A DNA stretch of 12,757 bases, from positions 1-12,757 of the forward strand of contig DAOWFY010000039.1 in NCBI GenBank assembly GCA_030637775.1, in the 5' to 3' direction. Below are positions 6,653 through 12,757 of the stretch, in pieces. Position 1 is the stretch's first letter; each line of letters begins with the position of its first letter. Under the pieces are notes generated by a model, which did not search any database, was not told the origin of the DNA, and saw nothing but the letters and a program-made list of their open reading frames with translations. Source of the stretch: a bacterium (GTDB lineage Bacteria; Ratteibacteria; UBA8468). The position numbers were made by a program, and so were the translations under genes.

Positions 6653-7870
6653 ATGAATAAATGGAAAACTAATTTTGTATGGGTGGGAGTAGTAACAAGT
6701 GCTTTATTAATCTCTTCAACTTTTATTTTCGGCGCTCCTAAAAGAAAATCACCAACAGTAACCATTGCTTCTCCAGAGGATGGAGCAATTATACCCAGGG
6801 GAACTAAGATAGAAATCAATGTAAATTACCAGGCAGGCCAAGGAAAGATATATAGTTTAGAACTTAAGGTAGACAGAAAACCTGTAGAAACCAAGTTAGT
6901 TGTTCCTCCTGCTACCTCAGGCAGTCATACCTTCAGTTACAGCACCTTTTCTCTTTCAGAAGGCTCTCATACTTTCTCTGTTTACGCCTATCAGACGAAA
7001 AGACCTACTAAAGGCAAAGACAGTATCACCATAAATATTTCTCCTGGTCTCGCCTTCCCATCAGTAGAAGAGATATTGTGGAGAGTAGAAAGTAACTACA
7101 CTCTAATCCAGGATATGAAGGCAATATTAATTGCCCGCTGCACCTTTAATTCCAAACCTTTTGGGAAGACAGACCTTGCTCTTGTCTATACTAAGGCTCC
7201 AGATAAGATGAGACGGGAGACCTATCTTCCTAGAGTAAAGGAAGGGGAGAAAAAGAAGTTTTCTTCAACGAAAATGACTGATAGAAAAATAAAAGAAATG
7301 CGTATGCTTATCAGAAAAGATAGAATTAAACCCACAGATATTATGATTACTGATGGCTCGAAGATTATTGTGCTTAATCCAGAAACAATGGAGAAGATGG
7401 TAGAAAGGGATCTTATTAAAGAAGCAGGAATTTCCTCCTCTCAATTTGACCAAATGGACCTCTGGTATAATCAAGATGAATTTATCGCTAACCATAGTTT
7501 AACCTTAGATGAAGAGAATAGTGACTCCAAGAGAGGAATTTATGCTCTTGATGCTGTGCCGGTAACTCCCAATAAACTATATTCAAAATTAAGAATGTCT
7601 ATTGATTACGAAAAAGGAATAATGCCAAAATTTATGCTTTATCAAAAGAGCGAAGAAGGAGAAGAGGAATTGATACAGACAATAGAGATTAAAAGAACTA
7701 AGAAAATTTTAGCTGATAAAAAAGAGAGAAAATGGGCATATGTCCCTGCAAGGATAGTTAATACTTCTCCTCATACTGTCGGAGATCTTATAACTATTCA
7801 GGATTACCTCTTTATCAGAATAAACCTTGGTCTTTCTGATAACCTTTTTGACCCAGAATACTTAAAATGA
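6653..7870 (+). CDS. Exported Ig-like plus LolA-like (outer-membrane lipoprotein-sorting fold) protein
   Basis: A 405-residue protein. The signal peptide is about 1-28 (VWVGVVTSALLISSTFIFGA). Residues about 33-130 look like a bacterial Ig-like domain: it begins PTVTIASPEDGAIIPRG and has SGSHTFSYSTFSLSEGSHTF. Residues about 137-395 resemble the LolA/MucB-type half-barrel family. The signs are a start like VEEILWRVESNYTLIQDMKA, then strands with YTKAPDKMRRE, ITDGSKIIVLNP, and a late YEKGIMPKFMLYQ. LolA-fold proteins bind lipid chains in the periplasm. Here a lipid or lipoprotein ligand is inference, and this is not the housekeeping LolA. The start has AAGGAG from the copied clpC fragment. The stop overlaps the next ATG (ATGA). 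The Ig-like domain in front of a LolA-like domain is unusual. Confidence 0.7.
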   Translation: MNKWKTNFVWVGVVTSALLISSTFIFGAPKRKSPTVTIASPEDGAIIPRGTKIEINVNYQAGQGKIYSLELKVDRKPVETKLVVPPATSGSHTFSYSTFSLSEGSHTFSVYAYQTKRPTKGKDSITINISPGLAFPSVEEILWRVESNYTLIQDMKAILIARCTFNSKPFGKTDLALVYTKAPDKMRRETYLPRVKEGEKKKFSSTKMTDRKIKEMRMLIRKDRIKPTDIMITDGSKIIVLNPETMEKMVERDLIKEAGISSSQFDQMDLWYNQDEFIANHSLTLDEENSDSKRGIYALDAVPVTPNKLYSKLRMSIDYEKGIMPKFMLYQKSEEGEEELIQTIEIKRTKKILADKKERKWAYVPARIVNTSPHTVGDLITIQDYLFIRINLGLSDNLFDPEYLK

Positions 7871-8145
7871 AGAAATTTAGAATTTCAAGAAAAACACGCA
7901 AAATTTTATATGTCTGCCTTCTTATCGTAGGAGTTTATGGTATAATTCCCGTAATTTTTACATCTTTATCAGCCATGCTTTCGATACTTTTAGTTATAGG
8001 ATTGGGAGGTTTAAAAGCCGCATTGCATTTTGCAATTTTACATCTTGTCCCTCCGCTTATTTTCGGTTTCCTTTTTGGTTTCTTAATAAAAACTGCTGTA
8101 AAAAATTTATCTCTAATTAAAAAACAGTCTTCTAAAAATCCTTGA
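7867..8145 (+). CDS. Small hydrophobic membrane protein, unknown function
   Basis: A 92-residue protein that I do not recognise. A basic N-terminus (MKKFRISRKTRK) is followed by a hydrophobic segment at about 13-34. A second, longer hydrophobic region at about 37-78 probably forms one or two further helices, and the end is Lys-rich. The positive-inside rule places both ends in the cytosol if there are two helices. The start overlaps the stop of the LolA-like gene by 4 nt (ATGA) and has no strong Shine-Dalgarno, so translation is probably coupled. It may be an inner-membrane partner of its exported neighbours, but nothing in the sequence assigns a role. Confidence 0.7.
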   Translation: MKKFRISRKTRKILYVCLLIVGVYGIIPVIFTSLSAMLSILLVIGLGGLKAALHFAILHLVPPLIFGFLFGFLIKTAVKNLSLIKKQSSKNP

Positions 8146-8187
8146 TAAAAGCAAAATAATCTATAGATTGTGCTATATGAAGAGGAA

Positions 8188-9321
8188 ATGACGCGTGGGG
8201 AAAAAGAAAAATTAGAAGAAGTTTATAGAGAACTGATGGGAAAAGAGCCAAAAAAGGAAATGTTTAATAAAACTAAGTTTTTAATTATACCTATCTTTTT
8301 AGCACTTTTATTTTTAGCTAATCTTGCTTATGCAGGAAACCCTCCTTTCAGGAAGGATATTGGATACCATAGTTCTACCTGGTTATTTAATAAAGAGATA
8401 GTCTTTATCAAAAGGGTTGATCATAAAAAATCCAACTATGGTCTTAATCCGTTTACTAATTTTATTAAAGGATTCGCCAATTTTCCTGAGTATACAACTG
8501 TTAGAACTGACTATTATATCTCTTCAATGAAAACTGATGGAACGGATGAAAGAATAATTAGACAATTTGCTACGATAGGAAAGAGGTTTGAAGAAAAACT
8601 AAAACCGGTAATAGTTGAAGATGGTAAGGATATACCGATAGAAAAAGAGATATGTCCTTATACTGTAGATTGTTTTTCTAAAGAAGGACTTATTGTTTTT
8701 GATAGCTCCGTTTCTTTAAAAAATGCAGATATTTATATCATGAAAACAGATGGCTTCGGTCTTAAGAAAATTGCCAAAAAGGCAAGGTGTCCCCGTTTCT
8801 CTTCGGATGGAACCAAAATACTCTATAATAGCGGCAAAGATGGTTTCTGGATTATGAATGCAGATGGAAGTAATAAACATAAAATAATAGATGGAAATGT
8901 TTGGGCTATCTGGCATTCTGATGGGAAAAGAATTCTTTTTAACTATATTGGAACAAAAGACCATTATCTTTATATGATAAACATAGATGGAACCGGTAAG
9001 AAAAGGTTTATTAAGGGAGGTGTGCGTTTAAGCGATTGGTCTCCCGATGGTTCAAGGTTTATTATCGGTCCAAGTATGTATACCAGTGAAGGCAAGGAAA
9101 TTTGGAATCCCTTTCTTGCCAGTAGATTCAAGAATCCTAAAAAGTATAGTATTCCTTACAATGGTCGTTTTTCTCCTGATGGAACAAAGATTGTAGGGGA
9201 GCCAGGTCAGGGTTGGCCTAAAGGATTGGGAAATATTGTTATTTTGAGCAGCGATTTTGCAACTATAAAGGTTTTAAGAAAAAATGAAACGATTAATATT
9301 TATTGGAGAGGTAAAAGATGA
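8188..9321 (+). CDS. Exported TolB-like (PD40) beta-propeller protein
   Basis: Residues from about 85 on show recurring PD40/WD40-like blades: MKTDGTDERII, MKTDGFGLKKI then FSSDGTKILY, MNADGSNKHKI then HSDGKRILF, INIDGTGKKRF then WSPDGSRFII, and FSPDGTKIVG. These are the xDGT and SPDGxxI motifs of TolB-type propellers, usually periplasmic or surface binding platforms. The start is uncertain. ATG 8260 begins directly at a signal peptide (MFNKTKFLIIPIFLALLFLA, cleavage after AYA). ATG 8188 adds 24 charged residues (LEEVYRELMGKEP) that look coding and would make a longer cytosolic n-region or an anchor. A GTG at 8170 is also in frame. Purine runs lie only 1-2 nt before each ATG. The stop overlaps the lipase ATG (ATGA). 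No enzymatic motif is seen. Confidence 0.75.
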   Translation: MTRGEKEKLEEVYRELMGKEPKKEMFNKTKFLIIPIFLALLFLANLAYAGNPPFRKDIGYHSSTWLFNKEIVFIKRVDHKKSNYGLNPFTNFIKGFANFPEYTTVRTDYYISSMKTDGTDERIIRQFATIGKRFEEKLKPVIVEDGKDIPIEKEICPYTVDCFSKEGLIVFDSSVSLKNADIYIMKTDGFGLKKIAKKARCPRFSSDGTKILYNSGKDGFWIMNADGSNKHKIIDGNVWAIWHSDGKRILFNYIGTKDHYLYMINIDGTGKKRFIKGGVRLSDWSPDGSRFIIGPSMYTSEGKEIWNPFLASRFKNPKKYSIPYNGRFSPDGTKIVGEPGQGWPKGLGNIVILSSDFATIKVLRKNETINIYWRGKR

Positions 9322-11252
9322 AAAGAAGATATTTTATTAAGATAATAGGACTCTCTGTTTTAGCGGCCTTTCTACTTCAACTTAGTTTATCTGCTGAACA
9401 AACAAGATTATATAAATGGGGAGAAACCACAGAGGAATATAGACCATGTCCTGTCCTTTTCCTTCACGGATTTGCGAAAGGAAGTCCGGATAGTTGGGAA
9501 GATGCTATCAAGCATTTTATAGAGAAAGAATATTTCAAGGATTATTATAAAGACCCAAATCATCTTAAGGGATATCTTTATCCAGTAGGTGAAAATGCTG
9601 TTTATTACTTAGAAAGAATCTCCTTCCTTGACCCCAATGGTTCGGTAGATACTTATCCTCAAGGCAAGACCAATCCTCAGGGAAATAACAAAGGCTGGGC
9701 AGATACACTTAATAGCACAATCGGAGATCTTCTCAGTTCAGGTAAGTATGGACAGGACCCCAATATAGACAAACTTCTCCTCGTTGCTCATTCTATGGGA
9801 GGATTGGCAGGAAGGGAGTATATTAGAGTAAAAGGAGAAAATAAAACAGAATCCTTAATTATGACCGGTACCCCAAATACTGGTACTAAACTTGCCTCTC
9901 TTGTTGAAAATATGGCTAAAGAGCGAAAGAGTACTCCCTGGTGGACAAGGTTAGCAGCAATATATGCCGCGGCAGGGGCGGGGCGGGAGATCGTAAAAGA
10001 ACTTTTAGAACATTTTGTGGTGATAGAGCCTCTTGGAGAGGCGATTGCTGATATGAAACCAGAGAGTACATTTCTCGACACTCTTAATTCTATTACTTAC
10101 CCGTCAGATGCTACTCCTCCTGAGGAAGGGGTTAAATATCTTACAATTTGTGGGAGAGCCCCAGGAGCCTCTGTGTCTCCTGCTGCTTGGCGACAGGACG
10201 GTTCAGATTGGGTAGTGGGATGTAATAGTCAAAAGGGAATAATGGTTGGCGGGAGAGCATTTGTTCCTCAGGAAGAAGTTGAAATAGAAGCCGCCCATAC
10301 CCAGGAATGCACTCAAATTGCCACTACTGGTAATCTCATCAAATTCCTTGACTATACCACACCAGTCTTAGAAATAGATGCCGTGAATGGAGAGACTCCA
10401 TCTGAAGATCCAGATGCACCAACCGAGATAACTGGCACTTCAATTACCGTAGAAGGGACGCTTGCCGATGAATACCTTCCCGCAGATACTAGAATTGAGT
10501 GGGCAGTATATGAGGAACCATATGGATATATACCTATTGACCAAGGAGAATTGAAGAACTGCTTCTTCCCTCTCTCCCCGGTTGAAGATGGAAAGGTTGC
10601 CTGGTTTGAAGAAGATATTCCTTTACCCGAAAGAGTGTTAGACGGAGAGGTTTATAGAGTAGAGATGAAGGCAATTAATCCTGGAGGGAAGGAGTCAGAA
10701 GTAAGGATGTTTTATTTTAAGGGAGTGAGAGGAGATTTTGACACGGCTGTTTTTAAATACTATCCTGATACGAATTATTCTACTAATCCAACTCTTTGTG
10801 TCGAAATTTGGGGCTGGCCCCCCACTGATTGTTATCCGATTCGAGTTCTTATAAAATGCCCCAAGAATAAGTTTCTTTATCTTTACTGTTGGCAAACAAC
10901 TACGGACCCAGGAGCAGAACCAGGTGAAGTTGGAGTTTATGAAGTTAATCCTGAAGATTTTGAAATTTCTGAAGTAACTTGGAATAATCAACCATCTTTA
11001 GGCGATTTAATTTATAGTTTTGCATCTGTTAGTCCTGTATGGAATAAGATTCCCACTGGTTCAACTGGGGCCATTACCTTAAAAGCCCAGACAGAAGCGT
11101 TCCCAAGGCGTTGGTGGTATTGGCGAAGCTCACAGTATTTCGATGAGAATTTTAGACCTTATTTCACAGATGACTGGGATTCTACGCCACCAGAGGAAGA
11201 TAATATAGAATTAGAGGAAGGAACAGAGGAAGATACTGGGATAACATATTAA
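9318..11252 (+). CDS. Secreted alpha/beta hydrolase (lipase/PGAP1-like) with Ig-like and DNRLRE-type domains
   Basis: A 644-residue exported protein. The signal peptide is about 1-26 (KIIGLSVLAAFLLQLSLSA). The hydrolase domain, about 40-345, starts with VLFLHGFAKG (oxyanion region). It has the nucleophile elbow VAHSMGG with S159, where Ala replaces the first Gly of G-x-S-x-G as in some Bacillus lipases, followed by TGTPNTGTKLA. Likely triad partners are D294 or D297 (DGSDWVVGCNS) and H327 (AAHTQE). Residues about 350-470 look like an Ig-type beta-sandwich. From 472 comes a DNRLRE-type domain with DTNYSTNP, VTWNNQPS (553-560) and FRPYF. Such domains occur on secreted, often carbohydrate-linked proteins. 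The last 14 residues are acidic and shared with the paralogue at 1-198. GGAG lies 9 nt before the ATG. The substrate is not known: lipids, esters or lipoprotein acyl chains are all possible. Confidence 0.85.
   Translation: MKRRYFIKIIGLSVLAAFLLQLSLSAEQTRLYKWGETTEEYRPCPVLFLHGFAKGSPDSWEDAIKHFIEKEYFKDYYKDPNHLKGYLYPVGENAVYYLERISFLDPNGSVDTYPQGKTNPQGNNKGWADTLNSTIGDLLSSGKYGQDPNIDKLLLVAHSMGGLAGREYIRVKGENKTESLIMTGTPNTGTKLASLVENMAKERKSTPWWTRLAAIYAAAGAGREIVKELLEHFVVIEPLGEAIADMKPESTFLDTLNSITYPSDATPPEEGVKYLTICGRAPGASVSPAAWRQDGSDWVVGCNSQKGIMVGGRAFVPQEEVEIEAAHTQECTQIATTGNLIKFLDYTTPVLEIDAVNGETPSEDPDAPTEITGTSITVEGTLADEYLPADTRIEWAVYEEPYGYIPIDQGELKNCFFPLSPVEDGKVAWFEEDIPLPERVLDGEVYRVEMKAINPGGKESEVRMFYFKGVRGDFDTAVFKYYPDTNYSTNPTLCVEIWGWPPTDCYPIRVLIKCPKNKFLYLYCWQTTTDPGAEPGEVGVYEVNPEDFEISEVTWNNQPSLGDLIYSFASVSPVWNKIPTGSTGAITLKAQTEAFPRRWWYWRSSQYFDENFRPYFTDDWDSTPPEEDNIELEEGTEEDTGITY
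11073..11167 (+). repeat. Direct repeat, copy 2 (identical to 1-95)
   Basis: This is an exact copy of 1-95 inside the DNRLRE-type region of the hydrolase gene, in the same reading frame. Sequence identity breaks sharply at 11168. Confidence 0.95.
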
Positions 11253-11257
11253 TTTTT

Positions 11258-11261
11258 GGAG
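11258..11261 (+). promoter_or_regulatory. Distant ribosome binding site of lpxC-fabZ, brought in by the shared leader
   Basis: GGAG lies 12 nt before the ATG at 11274, wider than the usual 5-9 nt. In front of clpC the same leader puts GGAGG 6 nt from the ATG. At lpxC the copied leader ends around AAAAAAT and is followed by AG and then the lpxC ATG. Translation of lpxC may therefore be weaker than before the insertion. Confidence 0.6.
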
Positions 11262-11273
11262 ACCAAAAAATAG

Positions 11274-12593
11274 ATGGAATATCAAAGGACGATAAAGAAA
11301 GAGATTTCTTTTTCGGGAGTGGGCCTACATACGGGGAAAAAGGCCCATATTCTTTTTAAGCCAGCAGAGCCCAATACCGGAATTCTCTTTCGGCGCATTG
11401 ACCTTGCCTCTCAACCCCTTATCAAAGCAGATATTCTTCACTTACTTTCTGAGGAGAAACGGCCCCGACGAACATCTATTGCCGAAAATGGAGTGGAAAT
11501 TCACACTATTGAGCACATTCTCTCCGCCATCCTTGGTTTAGGGATTGACAATCTCGTCATCGAAATTGATAACAATGAATTTCCCGGCGGAGATGGGAGT
11601 TCTACTCCATTTACTACTTTATTTAATCAGGCAGGTTACATAACTTCCTCCGTGCCCAAGAATTGCTTCCATGTGAGGGAACCGTTTTTCATCTGCGAAG
11701 ATGAAGTCTCTCTCATTGCCCTTCCTGCTGCAGAGTTTAAGGTCTCCTATACCCTCGATTATAAGAGGTCCTTTCTTCCGCCTCAATATGCCTCCTTCTC
11801 CATCACCAAGGAGGTTTTTGAGAAAGAGATTGCTTTAGCCAGAACATTCTGCTTGGAGGAGGAAGTGGAAAAACTACAGCAGATGGGGCTCGGCAAGGGC
11901 TCTAACTATGAGAATACTGTCGTCATCGGGGAAAATGGAATAATTGATAACCGCTTGAGAATAGAGGATGAACCGGTACGCCATAAGATCTTAGATTTAA
12001 TTGGGGACCTTGCTCTCCTTGGCCTTTCGATCAAGGGTCATATCATTGCCATCAAAAGTGGCCATTCCATCAATGTCAAATTAGTAAAAAGAATGAAGGA
12101 ACAGGTCGAGAGAGGAAAAAGTAGTGGGGTTGGCTCTCCGGCCTGGGTGGAAATTAAGAAATCAAGATTAGAGAAAAAGGAGATTCTTTCCATTCTCCCT
12201 CATCGCCCCCCATTCCTCTTTGTGGATAAAATCATTGAATTGGAGGAGGATAAAAGAGCCGTTGGTATCAAGGAAATCAATCCCGATGAATTCTATTTCA
12301 AAGGTCACTTCCCTGAGCATCCCGTAATGCCGGGGGTACTTATTATAGAGGCGATGGCCCAGGTCGCCGGTGTCCTAATGCTGAAAAAGACAGAGAATCG
12401 GGGAAAATTAGCCTACTTTATGGCGATCAATAATGTGAAATTCCGTAAGGCGGTGATGCCCGGGGATACCTTAAGGATGGAAGTAGAGGTAATAAAATTA
12501 AAGAAGAGAGTCGGTCAGGTCCATACCAAGGCATTGGTTGATAATAAGATCGCTGCCGAGGCAGATTTGATGTTTGCCTTAGTAAATCCATGA
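11274..12593 (+). CDS. lpxC-fabZ: Bifunctional UDP-3-O-acyl-N-acetylglucosamine deacetylase / 3-hydroxyacyl-ACP dehydratase (LpxC-FabZ)
   Basis: A 439-residue fusion. Residues 1 to about 285 are LpxC, the zinc deacetylase and committed step of lipid A synthesis. The zinc ligands are H81 (HTIEH, the second His), H237 and D241 (HKILD). The general acid/base is H264 (SGHS). FPGGDGSS is the active-site loop, equivalent to PIMDGS in E. coli. Residues about 298-439 are FabZ, the hotdog dehydratase of fatty-acid elongation, with LPHRPPFLFVD, catalytic H345 in GHFPEHPVMPG and E359 in IEAMAQ. The two enzymes use the same hydroxyacyl-ACP pool, which explains the linkage. Such fusions are well known in Bacteroidota and some candidate phyla. 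All catalytic residues are present in both halves. lpxA, the usual next gene, is not visible in the 164 bases downstream. Confidence 0.96.
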   Translation: MEYQRTIKKEISFSGVGLHTGKKAHILFKPAEPNTGILFRRIDLASQPLIKADILHLLSEEKRPRRTSIAENGVEIHTIEHILSAILGLGIDNLVIEIDNNEFPGGDGSSTPFTTLFNQAGYITSSVPKNCFHVREPFFICEDEVSLIALPAAEFKVSYTLDYKRSFLPPQYASFSITKEVFEKEIALARTFCLEEEVEKLQQMGLGKGSNYENTVVIGENGIIDNRLRIEDEPVRHKILDLIGDLALLGLSIKGHIIAIKSGHSINVKLVKRMKEQVERGKSSGVGSPAWVEIKKSRLEKKEILSILPHRPPFLFVDKIIELEEDKRAVGIKEINPDEFYFKGHFPEHPVMPGVLIIEAMAQVAGVLMLKKTENRGKLAYFMAINNVKFRKAVMPGDTLRMEVEVIKLKKRVGQVHTKALVDNKIAAEADLMFALVNP

Positions 12594-12601
12594 GGAGACT
12601 C

Positions 12602-12701
12602 GGAGTACTTTCTCGATGGCACGCTCGCAGAGATGCTCGCTATGGGCGACTTCTCTGTTCAGGTGTTCATCCGTCGCCTAATGCCATCTACGAAATACTC
12701 C
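12602..12701. repeat. Nested imperfect inverted repeat (about 100 bp) downstream of lpxC-fabZ
   Basis: The outer arms 12602-12621 and 12682-12701 pair through GGAGTA and GATGGCA at their ends, separated by a 7-nt partly mismatched stretch. Inside them, GGCGAC (12645-12650) pairs with GTCGCC (12673-12678) around a 22-nt loop. The hexamer GCTCGC occurs twice between the stems (12623 and 12635). There is no T-run, so it is not a classic terminator. The sequence from 12594 to the window end holds no gene I can support. The element could be a non-autonomous palindromic repeat or a structured RNA. Confidence 0.6.
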
Positions 12702-12757
12702 TCGCCTTTGCGTTTAAAACACTAATGTGAGGACTATTTCTGTAGCGGCCTTGTTAG

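Larger units (their letters stand above)
6609..11270 (+). mobile_element. Inserted or duplicated four-gene envelope cassette (proposed limits)
   Basis: The unit runs from the clpC fragment to the leader shared with clpC and separates lpxD from lpxC-fabZ. Its genes are packed or overlapping and all on one strand. A 60-base sample inside it (from 8281) counts 16 G+C, while a sample in lpxD (from 6121) counts 27. Part of its right end is repeated at 1-207. No transposase, integrase, tRNA target or terminal inverted repeat is visible, so it is not a recognised element class. The limits rest only on the repeated edges. Confidence 0.45.

Noticed and set aside
8158-8169. Perfect 12-bp palindrome AATCTATAGATT upstream of the propeller gene, with TTGATA at 8142 as a possible -35
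   Set aside because: The spacing between TTGATA and TATAGA is only 14 nt, and a 12-bp AT-rich palindrome can arise by chance in this AT-rich stretch. Neither a promoter nor an operator can be supported.
12594-12757. Integron attC site or a short gene at the window end
   Set aside because: The window ends in GTTAG, but no matching R'' core site was found on the other side of the palindrome. Short frames on both strands (for example 21 codons from 12616) have no ribosome binding site or recognisable motif.
1-12757. CRISPR array, tRNA or rRNA genes
   Set aside because: No regularly spaced repeats, cloverleaf-like segments or rRNA-like conserved stretches were seen on either strand.

Overview
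The window looks like the chromosome of an uncultured Gram-negative (diderm) bacterium that makes lipid A. The backbone carries clpC, bamA, ompH/skp, lpxD and a fused lpxC-fabZ, all on the + strand and tightly packed. LpxC-FabZ fusions are best known in Bacteroidota but also occur in several candidate phyla. The moderate-to-low G+C, the fusion and an accessory LolA-like protein make a candidate phylum such as Omnitrophota a plausible host. That placement is inference from gene content, not a measured phylogeny.

Layout. Positions 1-198 hold the 3' end of a secreted lipase-like gene. It is followed by clpC (215-2635), bamA (2666-4924), ompH (5002-5544) and lpxD (5544-6578), which overlaps ompH by 1 nt. 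Between lpxD and lpxC-fabZ (11274-12593) sits a four-gene block (6653-11252), whose sampled sequence is AT-richer than the backbone. It encodes an exported Ig-like plus LolA-like protein, a small membrane protein, an exported TolB/PD40-type beta-propeller, and a secreted alpha/beta hydrolase with a C-terminal DNRLRE-type domain. Two junctions in the block are ATGA overlaps (7867-7870 and 9318-9321), so it reads as a co-translated unit. The last 164 bases hold a nested inverted repeat and no gene that I can support.

How the genes fit together. BamA inserts outer-membrane proteins that Skp chaperones. LpxD and LpxC make the acylated glucosamine core of lipid A, and FabZ feeds the same hydroxyacyl-ACP pool into fatty-acid elongation. 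ClpC is a general AAA+ unfoldase for ClpP. The inserted block also encodes envelope proteins, including a possible lipid-binding LolA fold and a lipase, so it may act on the same membrane.

The most unusual feature is the mosaic at the block's edges. The tail of the lipase gene is repeated in front of clpC: 95 bases are identical, and the two tails then diverge. The leader between lipase and clpC is shared with the leader between lipase and lpxC. A 36-base piece of the clpC coding sequence (35/36 identical) sits at the left edge of the block, where it supplies the Shine-Dalgarno of the first block gene. Together these point to a cassette associated with the clpC start that was copied into the lpxD-lpxC interval and split a lipid A operon.
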